Below the pieces are notes generated by a model, which did not search any database, was not told the DNA's origin, and worked only from the letters and a program-made list of their open reading frames with translations. 64,000 nt of DNA, taken from positions 434,001-498,000 of the forward strand of contig NZ_FNHX01000004.1 in NCBI RefSeq assembly GCF_900103405.1, given 5' to 3'. The position numbers were made by a program, and so were the translations under genes. This DNA is from Polaromonas sp. JS666 (GTDB taxonomy: Bacteria > Pseudomonadota > Gammaproteobacteria > Burkholderiales > Burkholderiaceae_C). Shown here piece by piece: positions 44,322-53,800 of the stretch (position 1 is the stretch's first letter; each line of letters begins with the position of its first letter).

Positions 44322-47207
44322 ATGGTCACTTCCGCGCGCGCCAAGAAGCTACAACAACACGCCAGCGAGGGCGCCAGGGACGGCGCGGCAGCCGCGGCGC
44401 CCAAGGCTTCCACCCGCTCGCGGGACAACGAACGCCCCCTGGTCGAAGACATACGCCTGCTGGGCCGCATCCTGGGCGACGTGATCCGCGAGCAGGAAGG
44501 CGTGGCCGCCTATGAGCTGATCGAGCAGGTGCGCAAGCTCTCCGTCAGCTTCCGGCGCGACGCCGACCCCGAAGCCGACAAGGCCCTCAAGAAGCTGCTC
44601 AAGGGCCTGTCGGGCGACCAGACGGTCAGCGTGATACGCGCCTTCACCTATTTCAGCCACCTGGCCAACCTGGCCGAGGACCGCCACCACATACGCCGCC
44701 GCGCCGTGCACGAGCGCGCGGGCGACACCCAGGAGGGCAGCATCGAAGTGGCGCTGGCCCGCCTGCGCTGGGCCGGCATCTCGACCCGCACCATCTCCAA
44801 TACGCTGGCGCACAGCTTTGTCTCGCCTGTGCTCACCGCCCACCCCACCGAAGTGCAGCGCAAAAGCATCCTGGACGCCGAACGCGACATCGCCCAGTTG
44901 CTGACCGCGCGCGACGACATCAAGGCGCTGGCCCTGGCCCACAACGCCGCCAAGGACGCCCTCACGCCGCGCGAGCTGGCCGCCAACGAGGCCCAGCTGC
45001 GCGCCCGCGTCATGCAGCTGTGGCAGACCCGGCTGCTGCGTTTTTCCAAACTCACCGTGGCCGACGAGATCGAGAACGCGCTCAGTTATTACGAAGCCAC
45101 CTTCCTGCGCGAAATCCCCAAGCTCTACGCCAACCTCGAGCGTGAACTCGGCAACCAGCCGGTGCACAGCTTTTTGCGCATGGGCCAGTGGATAGGCGGC
45201 GACCGCGACGGCAACCCCAACGTCAGCGCCGAGACCCTCAACTACGCGCTGAGCCGGCAGGCCGAGGTGGCGCTGCGCCACTACCTGACCGAGGTCCACT
45301 TCCTGGGCGGCGAGCTTTCGCTGTCGGCCATGCTGGTCGATTTCAGCCCCGAGATGCGCGCCCTGGCCGAAAGCTCGCCCGACACCAGCGAACACCGCAA
45401 GGACGAGCCCTACCGCCGCGCCCTGACCGGCGTCTATGCCCGCCTGGCCGCCACGCTCAAGGAGCTGACCGGCGGCGATGCCGCGCGCCACGCCGTCGCG
45501 CCGCAAAACGCCTACCTGAAGTCCGAGGACTTCCTGGCCGACCTGCGCACCATTGAAGCCTCGCTCAAGGCCCACCATGGCGAGGCCCTGATCGCCCAGC
45601 GCCTGCACCCGCTGATACGCGCGGTCGAGGTCTTCGGCTTTCACCTGGCCACGGTCGACTTGCGCCAGAGCTCCGACAAGCATGAGGAAGTGGTGGCCGA
45701 GCTGCTGGCCGCCGCGCGCATAGAGCCCCACTACGCCAAGCTCGACGAAGCCGCCAAGCGCGCGCTGCTGGTGGGCCTGCTCAACGACGCGCGGCCGCTG
45801 CGCGTGGTCGGCAGCGCCTACTCGGCCCATGCGCAAAGCGAGCTCGCGATTTTTGAAGCGGCCCGCACGGCGCGCGCGCGCTTCGGCAAGGAAGCGATAC
45901 GCCACTACATCATCAGCCACACCGAAACCGTCAGCGACCTGCTCGAAGTCTTGTTGCTGCAAAAGGAAGTCGGCCTGATGCACGGCACGCTGGACAGCAA
46001 CGCGACGAACGATTTGATCGTGGTGCCGCTCTTCGAAACCATTGAAGACCTGCGCAATGCCGCGCCCATCATGCGCGAGTTCTACGCCCTGCCCGGCATT
46101 GCCCAGCTGGTCAAGCGCAGCGGCGCCGAGCAGGACATCATGCTCGGCTACTCCGACAGCAACAAGGACGGCGGCATCTTCACCAGCAACTGGGAGCTTT
46201 ACCGCGCCGAGATCGCGCTGGTCGAGCTGTTCGACGTGCTGGCCAACTCGCACAACATCCAGCTGCGCATGTTCCACGGCCGCGGCGGCACCGTGGGCCG
46301 CGGCGGCGGCCCCAGCTACCAGGCCATCCTGGCCCAGCCACCGGGTACGGTGCGCGGGCAGATACGCCTGACCGAGCAGGGCGAGGTCATAGGCTCCAAA
46401 TACGCCAATCCCGAGATCGGCCGGCGCAACCTCGAAACCCTGGTCGCCGCCACGCTGGAGGCCACGCTGCTGCAGCCGACCAAACCCGCGACCAAGGCCT
46501 TTTTGCAGGCCGCGGCCGAACTCTCGCAAGCCAGCATGGCGGCCTACCGCACGCTGGTCTACGACACCCCGGGCTTCACCGAATATTTTTTCAGCGCCAC
46601 GCCGATACGCGAAATCGCCGAACTCAACATCGGCTCGCGCCCGGCTTCGCGCAAGGCCTCGCAAAAAATCGAAGACCTGCGCGCCATCCCCTGGGGTTTC
46701 AGCTGGGGCCAATGCCGCCTCACCTTGCCCGGCTGGTACGGCTTCGGCTCGGCCATCGCGCACATGCTGGGCCAGGGCGGCACCCCCGCCGCGCGCAAGG
46801 AAGCGCTCGCGCTGCTGCAGAAAATGTACAAGCAGTGGCCCTTCTTTCGCACCCTGCTCAGCAACATGGACATGGTGCTGGCCAAGAGCGACCTGGCCCT
46901 GGCCTCGCGCTATTCCGACCTCGTCGGCGACGCGCGCCTGCGCAAAAAAATCTTCAGCGCCATCGAGGCCGAATGGCACCTTACGGCCGACGCCCTGGCC
47001 CTGATCACCGGCGAAAAACAGCGCCTGGCCGGCAACGCCGCACTGCAGCGCTCCATCCGCCACCGCTTTCCCTATATCGACCCGCTGCACCACCTGCAGG
47101 TCGAACTGGTGCGGCGCTACCGGGCGGGGCAGGCTGACCAGCGGGTCCAGACCGGTATACATATTTCGATCAACGGGATCGCGGCTGGTTTGCGCAATAC
47201 AGGCTAG
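44322..47207 (+). CDS. ppc: Phosphoenolpyruvate carboxylase
   Basis: Carboxylates phosphoenolpyruvate to oxaloacetate to refill the citric-acid cycle; cytoplasmic. The catalytic His is in [13 protein letters not shown] near residue 175. [18 protein letters not shown] near residue 610 and [17 protein letters not shown] near 650 are the phosphoenolpyruvate/bicarbonate and flexible-loop motifs; the end [14 protein letters not shown] matches the family C-terminus that binds aspartate. Length 961 aa. It starts with ATG 44322 after GAGGGTAGAG and is divergent from hemC, a conserved arrangement in this order. Confidence 0.97.
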   Translation: MVTSARAKKLQQHASEGARDGAAAAAPKASTRSRDNERPLVEDIRLLGRILGDVIREQEGVAAYELIEQVRKLSVSFRRDADPEADKALKKLLKGLSGDQTVSVIRAFTYFSHLANLAEDRHHIRRRAVHERAGDTQEGSIEVALARLRWAGISTRTISNTLAHSFVSPVLTAHPTEVQRKSILDAERDIAQLLTARDDIKALALAHNAAKDALTPRELAANEAQLRARVMQLWQTRLLRFSKLTVADEIENALSYYEATFLREIPKLYANLERELGNQPVHSFLRMGQWIGGDRDGNPNVSAETLNYALSRQAEVALRHYLTEVHFLGGELSLSAMLVDFSPEMRALAESSPDTSEHRKDEPYRRALTGVYARLAATLKELTGGDAARHAVAPQNAYLKSEDFLADLRTIEASLKAHHGEALIAQRLHPLIRAVEVFGFHLATVDLRQSSDKHEEVVAELLAAARIEPHYAKLDEAAKRALLVGLLNDARPLRVVGSAYSAHAQSELAIFEAARTARARFGKEAIRHYIISHTETVSDLLEVLLLQKEVGLMHGTLDSNATNDLIVVPLFETIEDLRNAAPIMREFYALPGIAQLVKRSGAEQDIMLGYSDSNKDGGIFTSNWELYRAEIALVELFDVLANSHNIQLRMFHGRGGTVGRGGGPSYQAILAQPPGTVRGQIRLTEQGEVIGSKYANPEIGRRNLETLVAATLEATLLQPTKPATKAFLQAAAELSQASMAAYRTLVYDTPGFTEYFFSATPIREIAELNIGSRPASRKASQKIEDLRAIPWGFSWGQCRLTLPGWYGFGSAIAHMLGQGGTPAARKEALALLQKMYKQWPFFRTLLSNMDMVLAKSDLALASRYSDLVGDARLRKKIFSAIEAEWHLTADALALITGEKQRLAGNAALQRSIRHRFPYIDPLHHLQVELVRRYRAGQADQRVQTGIHISINGIAAGLRNTG

Positions 47208-47270
47208 GGCGTTCCTCCCTCTCCCCCCTTGTTAAGTTCAGTTGGCCGGGTCTCGCCCCGGCGGGCGAGG

Positions 47271-47300
47271 CACTTTTCTTTGCTTCGCCAAAGAAAAGTG
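47271..47300. repeat. REP-like hairpin CACTTTTCTTTG
   Basis: CACTTTTCTTTG (47271-47282) and CAAAGAAAAGTG (47289-47300) are perfect complements around a CTTCGC loop. This exact motif type recurs between genes in many beta- and gamma-proteobacteria, so it is most likely a mobile or REP-type repeat. Only one copy is seen in this window. Confidence 0.7.
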
Positions 47301-47523
47301 AGTTGCCGCCGGGCAACCCCGGCCAACAAACCCATGCAAAGGGCACACCGCCGGAGCAAGGTTGATGGCAGTCGCATCGGCATCAACGACGCCACCCGCG
47401 CCGGGTAGCAAACCATAGGGGTATTCGAGAAGCGCATACTCCCCCTGTTGTGTAGGCTTTGTCCTAGACAAACTCCAGCGTCTTCCGATGGCGCCTTGCG
47501 GTGCCGGGTTTTAGCATGGTGCT

Positions 47524-47564
47524 AGAAGCTGTTCATGGCTCCGTCTGGATCGTGAACAGCTTCT
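47524..47564. repeat. 12-bp inverted repeat before the small-protein/glucan-synthase genes
   Basis: AGAAGCTGTTCA (47524-47535) and TGAACAGCTTCT (47553-47564) are perfectly complementary around a 17-nt spacer. No T-run follows. It lies about 60 bp before the preferred start of the small protein (47626), so it could be an operator, a leader hairpin, or part of the repeat cluster upstream. Confidence 0.55.
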
Positions 47565-47625
47565 TGAACTCGGAGCAATGCCGCATTCCGCACGCATTGC
47601 CCACCCCAGCCCGGAGCACAAAATC

Positions 47626-47853
47626 ATGACCACCTTGGAGATCATGGCCGATACACCGTCGGCCATTCGCAACGATTTTGTTTCCACCGACGCCGCCGAC
47701 CTGGCGTCGCACATGGACCAGTGCGCGCATTCGCGCGGCCGTTTTTTCACGCTCCAGACCGGCCTGCAGTCCGCGCATTCGGTGCTCCTGCCGCGCATCG
47801 TGACAGTGGCGCTCATCGTGGCGGTCTGCCTTGGCATGCTGGCGCTAGCCTGA
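47626..47853 (+). CDS. Small single-helix membrane protein upstream of the glucan synthase
   Basis: Unrecognised 75-aa protein (MTTLEIMADTPSAIRND...). A polar N-terminal part of about 52 residues is followed by one C-terminal helix (IVTVALIVAVCLGMLALA), so it is probably a tail-anchored inner-membrane peptide. I chose ATG 47626 because GGAG lies 9 bases before it; an upstream ATG at 47578 has its GGAG too close. Its stop is 4 bp before the GTG of the glucan synthase, which has no ribosome site of its own, so it may couple the two. Confidence 0.5.
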   Translation: MTTLEIMADTPSAIRNDFVSTDAADLASHMDQCAHSRGRFFTLQTGLQSAHSVLLPRIVTVALIVAVCLGMLALA

Positions 47854-47857
47854 GCGC

Positions 47858-50800
47858 GTGGCTACCGCTGTCCTCGAGCGGCTGGACAACTTAAGCGCCT
47901 ATGCCCGGCAGTTGCTGGGCGGCCGCCGCAGCGACATACAGCAACCCATACGCGCCGAGCTGTTCGGCGCCCAGCGTTTTGAGGAACACGGCCGCAGCCT
48001 GGCCGCAGCCCAGGCCGTGCTGCCCGCCGGCAGCGAGCACGGCGGCCCGCCGTTTTTCCCGCGCGTGCAGGAAAACATTGCCGCCATACGCCTGGCCTAC
48101 GACTACATCGCGCTGACCTCCCGCAGCGGCCACTACGTCACGCCGGCGGCCGAATGGCTGCTCGACAATTTCCATTTGGTCGAGGCCCAGCTGCAGCAGA
48201 TCCAGGACGGCGTGCCGCACCGCTACTACGCCGACCTGCCCAAGCTTGCCGACAAGCCGCTGCAGGGCCTGCCGCGCGTCTACGGCATCGCCTGGGCCTA
48301 TGTGGCGCATACCGACAGCGTGCTCGACCCAGTCCTGTTCACCGCCTTCCTGCATGCCTACCAGGAGGTCAGCGAACTCAACCTCGGGGAACTCTGGGCC
48401 CTGCCCACCACCTTGCGCGTGGTGCTGCTGGAAAACCTGCGCCGCATGGCCGACCGCATCGCCTGGAACAAGGTGGCGCGCGAGGTGGCCCATGCGGCCT
48501 GGGACAAGGTCGAGGCGCTGAACCTGCGCGAGCTCGACGAACTGCTGGCCCTGATGCAGTCCCACGGCCTGGAGCGCGCCTACCTGACCCAGCTCTGGCA
48601 GCGCATGCCGGCCGGGCGCCCCGAACCCGACGCGCCGCCGCCCCTGCCGCTGGTGCGCTGGGCCGCCCAGCATTGCTCCGACGCGCTGGGCATGATAGGC
48701 GAGGGCCAGACCGCGCAGGTGGCCGCCAACCTCACGGTCAGCAACATCATCACCACGCTCAGGCTGATAGGCCAGGTCGAATGGGCGGAGCTGATAGAGC
48801 CCGTCAGCCACTCGCTGCAGGTGCTGCGCCGCCTGCCCAGCTTCTCGCGCGAAAGCGAGATCACGCGCCAGCAGATCACGCGCGCCATGGAAAGGCTGGC
48901 GCAGCAGACCGGCAAGCCCGAACGCGCCGTCGCCGAAGCCGTGCTGGCCGCGGCGCGCCAGCCCAACAACTCGCTGGTGGCGCGCACCGCCGGCTACTAC
49001 CTGATAGGGCCGGGCCGTCCGCTGCTCGAAGCCGCGCTGGGTCCGTCCGCCGGCCCGCACAGGCCCTTGCCGGCCCGCGGCACACCGCGCGCCTGGCGCT
49101 TGCCGCTGTTCGCCGCGGCCTGGTTCGCCGGCACCGCCGCGCTGCTGGCCTGGGCCGCGCAACCGCTGGCCGCCCTGCCCTGGCCCGGCTGGGTGGCAGT
49201 GCTGCTCATGGCCTGGCCGGCCTCGGAAGCCGTGGCCGCGCTGATGCACCGGCTGATCGCCGAGTCCACCCGCATACAGCCACTGGCCCGCCTGGACTTC
49301 AGCGCCGGCATCCCGGCCGAACACCGCGTGCTGGTGGCGATCCCCTGCATGCTCAGCTCGGCCGCGGCGAATGCCGAGCTGGTGCACCGGCTGCAGCTGC
49401 ACTGGCTGGCCAGCCGCGAGGCGCACGCGCAGTTCGCACTGCTGACCGACTGGGCCGATACCGAGACCGAACACCGGCCCGACGACCAGGCGCTGTTCGA
49501 CGACGCGCTGGCCCGCCTGCGCGCCCTCAACGCGAGCTACCCGGCGGCCCACGGCCAGCCCGCGCGTTTTGTGCTGCTGCACCGGCCGCGCAGCTGGTCG
49601 GCCACGGAGCGCCGCTGGATAGGCTGGGAGCGCAAGCGCGGCAAGCTCGAGATGCTGCTGCGGCACCTGGCCGGGCACTCGGCCTCGCCCTTCACGCCGG
49701 CGGGCGACGCCATGCGGCTGGCCGAAGGCACGCGTTATGTGCTGACCCTGGACAGCGACACCGGCCTGCCCCCCGGCGCCCTGCGCGAACTGGTGGCCAT
49801 CGCCGCCCACCCGCTGAACACGCCGCAGGTGGACCGCAGAAGCCGCCGCGTCACCGCCGGCTACGGCATCCTGCAGCCGCGCGTGGCCACGCCCCTGCCC
49901 GCGCGCCGCGAGCGCTCGCCGTTTCACACCCTGTTCGCCGGCCAGCGCGGCCTGGACCCTTACAGCAGCGGCAACTCCGACCTCTACCAGGACGTGTTCG
50001 GCATGGGCAACTTCAGCGGCAAGGGCCTGCTGCACGTGGAGGCCTTGCACGCCGTGCTGGACCGGCGCCTGCCCGAGGGCGCCATCCTGAGCCACGACCT
50101 GCTCGAAGGCAGCATCGCGCGCTGCGCCTACGTCAGCGATGTGGTGCTGATGGAAGACCAGCCCCACCATGCCGATGTGGCCGCCTCGCGGCTGCACCGC
50201 TGGACGCGCGGTGACTGGCAACTGCTGCCGCTGATGCTGCGCGCCAAAACCTTCGGCATAGACGCGCTGGGCCTGTGGCGCATGGCCGACAACCTGCGCC
50301 GCTCGCTGGTGGCGCCGGCCTGCTTCGCGCTGCTGGCCTGGGTGGTTTTCAGCGGCGCGCTGCCGTTGGGAACGGCGCTGACCTTCACCGTCCTCGCATT
50401 CCTGGCCGGCCCGCTGATGGGCGCGCTGGCCGGGCTGGTGCCCACGCGGCGCGGCATCGCCTGGCTGCATTTTTTCGACATCGGCATGCGCGACGTCGGG
50501 CGCAGCCTGGCACAGGCGGCCTGGCAGTTCAGCCAGCTCGCGGTGCAGGCCGCGCTGCTGCTGGACGCGATCACGCGGGCGCTGTGGCGCATGGCCGTGA
50601 GCCGGCGACGCCTGCTGCAATGGACCACCGCGGCCCAGGCCCAGACCTCGGCCCGCTACACACCGGCCGCGTTTGCGCGCGGCCACGCGGGCGTGTCCGC
50701 GCTGTGCCTGGCTTTCGCCGCGGCCGCCTGCTGGAGCCCCCATCCCTTCGCCGGCCCTGCGCTGTTCGTGCTGTGGGCCCTGGCGCCGCTGCTGGCCTGG

Positions 50801-53800
50801 TGGGGCAGCCAGCCCGGCGCCGCCGGCCGGGGCACCGTGCCCGACGCCGCGGACCGCGACTACCTGCTGCAGCTGGCGCAACAGACCTGGCGTTTTTTCG
50901 AGCGCGTGGTTGGCCCCGAAGACCACCACCTGCCGCCCGACAACCTGCAGATGGAGCCCGAACCGACGCTGGCCCACCGCACCTCGCCGACCAACATAGG
51001 CCTGTACCTGATGGCGGTGGCCTGCGCGCGCGAGTTCAGCTGGATATCGACCGGCGAGATGATCGCGCGCCTGGCCGCCACGCTGGACACCGTGGAGGCC
51101 CTGCCCAAGCACCAGGGCCACCTGCTCAACTGGTATGAAACGCGAACCCTGCAGGTGCTGCCGCCGGCCTACGTCTCCACGGTCGACAGCGGCAACTTCG
51201 CGGGCCACCTGCTGGCGGTCGCGCAGAACTGCCGGCTGCTGGCCGGGCGGGCGGACACCGCCGGGGCCGAGTCCGCCCCGCTGCTGCAGCTGGCCGGGCG
51301 CTGCGAACGCCTGTGCATGGCCATGGATTTCAGCGGCCTTTACAGCGCCAAGCGCCACCTGTTCCACATCGGCCTGCGCGTGCACGAGCAGGCGCTGGAC
51401 GCGAGCTTTTACGACCTGCTCGCCTCGGAGGCGCGGCTGACCAGCTTCCTGGCGATCGCCAAGGGCGACGTGCCGCGCCGCCACTGGCGGGCGCTGGGCC
51501 GCGCCTTCCTGACCGTGGGCGTGACGCCGGGCCTGAAATCCTGGTCGGGCTCCATGTTCGAATACCTGATGCCCTCGCTGGTCATGAGCGAGCCCGACGA
51601 GGGCCTGCTGCAGGTCTCTGGCCTGGCCGCGGTCAAGGAGCAGCAGGCCTTCGGCGAATCCCAAGGCTTGCCCTGGGGCGTCTCGGAGTCGGCCTATTTC
51701 GCGCAGGACCACACGCTGGCCTTCCAGTACTCGCCTTTCGGCGTGCCGCGCCTGGCCCTGCGCCGCACGCCGCCCACCGACCGCGTGGTCGCGCCCTATG
51801 CCAGCATCATGGCGGCCCAGTTCATGCCGCGCGAGGCCACGGCCAACCTGCGCCAGCTCGAGCAGTGGGGCGCGCGCGGCGAATACGGTTTTGTCGACGC
51901 GCTGGACTTCACCGTCGCGCGCCAGCCCGGCGCGCAGGCGCTGAGCCTGGTCAACACCTTCATGGCGCACCACCAGGGCATGTCGCTGGTGGCGCTGTGC
52001 AACGTGCTGTGCGACGGGGCGCCGCGCCGCTGGTTCGCCTCGGCGCCGCTGGTGCAGGCCTTTGACTCGCTGCTGCACGAAAAAACCCCGCGCCAGATCA
52101 TCGAAAGCGCCGACCCGCGCGAGCCGCCCGAGCCAGAGGACAGCGCCGAAGCCCGGCTTTACCATTCGCGCGAGATCGACCCCGCCGCGCCCGGCTGGCA
52201 GCCCACGCAGTTGCTGTCCAACGGCCGCTACAGCGTGGCGCTGCGCGCCAACGGCGCCGGCGTCAGCCGCTGGCGCAGCGGCAACCGGACTTACAACGTC
52301 TCGCGCTGGCGCGACGACCCGCTGCGCGACGCCTGCGGCACCTTCATCTACCTGCGCGCCGCGCCGCAGGAGCGCTTTCACTCGCTCACCCAGCACCCGG
52401 CGCCGCACCCCGACTGGCGCTACCAGGCCACCTTCCTGGCCGACCGCGTGCAGTTCGAGATGGCGTCAAGCACGCTGGAGGCGACCACCACCGTGCTGGT
52501 CAGCCCCGAGGACGACACCGAGCTGCGCACCGTCACCCTGCGCAACCTCTCCAGCGAAGAGGTGACACTGGAACTCGTTTCCTGTTTCGAGGCCGTGCTG
52601 ACCGACCCGCGCGCCGACGAGGCGCACCCGGCGTTTTCCAACCTGTTTGTGCAGACCGAATGGCACGCCGGATGGCGCGCCCTGCTGCTGTCGCGCAGGC
52701 CCAGGCTGCAGGGCGACCCGGCCATGGCGGCCGCGCACTTCCTGGCCGACTCCGAGGCCAATGTGCGCACCATCGATTTCATCTCGGACCGGCGCGCCTT
52801 CCTGGGCCGGGGCCGCGGCCCCGGCGAGCCGGCCCTGCTGGCCGAGGCGCGCGGCGAGGGCCACACGCCCATCAACGGGCTGGACCCGGTGGCCGGCCTG
52901 CGCGTGCGCCTGCGCATTCCCGCCGGCGGCCTGGCCCGGCTCAGCTTTGCCACCGCCGCCGCGCCCAACACCGAGGAGCTGGCCGCGCGCATCGACAAAT
53001 ACCTGCAGCCCATGCACGTGGAGCGCGCCACCCGCATGGCCGCCACGCTGGCCCAGGTGCGGCTGCGCGACCTCGGCGTGGACCCCGGCGAGAACGCCGC
53101 GCTGCAGGATATCAACACCGCGCTGATGTACAGCTGCGCCCGGCCGGCCCCCGAGCGCGGCCTGATCGACCAGCGCCAGCTCTGGCGTTTCGGGCTCTCG
53201 GGCGACAAGCCCATCGTGCTGGTGCTGATTCACTCCAGCAACGGCATGGCGCTGGTGCACGCGCTGCTGCGGGCCCAGCCCTGGTGGAGTTTCTGCGGCC
53301 TGGCCGCCGATGTGGTCATCCTCAACAGCGAGGCCAATTCCTACCTGATGCCGCTGCAGCGCGACATCCTCGCGCTGCGCGACCGCACGCTGCAGCAGGC
53401 CGAAAACAGTTTCCCGCGCAGTGACGTGGGCGGCTTTTTCCTGTTGCGCGAACAAGAAATCGTGCCCTCGGAAAAAGCCGCGCTCACGGGCCTGGCCCGC
53501 CTCATCCTCGCGGCCGACGGCCGGCCGCTGGAGCTGCAGACCGGCGCGCTGCAGGCCCTGGGCCACACTCCCAGCCACACCCCCAGCCGCGCTGCCACCG
53601 CCCCGCCGCCGCAGGCATCCGGGGCTACGCAGGCGCCGCAAGGCCGCTTTGACCCGGCCACCGGCGAATTCCAGTTCGAGGTCGATGCCCTGCACCGCCC
53701 GCCGCGCCCCTGGGTCAACATCATCGCCAACGCCGCCTTCGGCTTCCAGGTTTCGGAAGCCGGCGCCGGCTACACCTGGGCCGGCAACAGCCGGCTGCAC

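Larger units (their letters stand above)
47208..47577. other. Intergenic region after ppc: hairpin repeats, no gene seen
   Basis: About 370-420 bp (to 47577, or to 47625 with the preferred start of the small protein) without a convincing gene. It holds a 12-bp perfect hairpin at 47271-47300 flanked by two GC hairpins, GCCGGG/CCCGGC near 47245-47262 and GTTGCC/GGCAAC near 47302-47317, then a 12-bp inverted repeat at 47524-47564. Short open frames on the minus strand have no family similarity. The promoter for the glucan-synthase gene should lie here; I cannot place it. Confidence 0.5.

Noticed and set aside
44349..47162. 937-codon minus-strand open frame opposite ppc
   Set aside because: Antisense shadow of ppc caused by codon bias; no recognisable domain or ribosome site.
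47204..47471. Two 77-codon minus-strand frames after ppc
   Set aside because: They run through the hairpin repeat cluster and show no domain or codon bias expected of a gene.
47891..52408. 1505-codon minus-strand open frame opposite the glucan synthase (and 871 codons at 52466-55081)
   Set aside because: Long antisense frames are expected in very GC-rich coding DNA. The sense strand carries glycosyltransferase and GH94 motifs; the antisense product has none.
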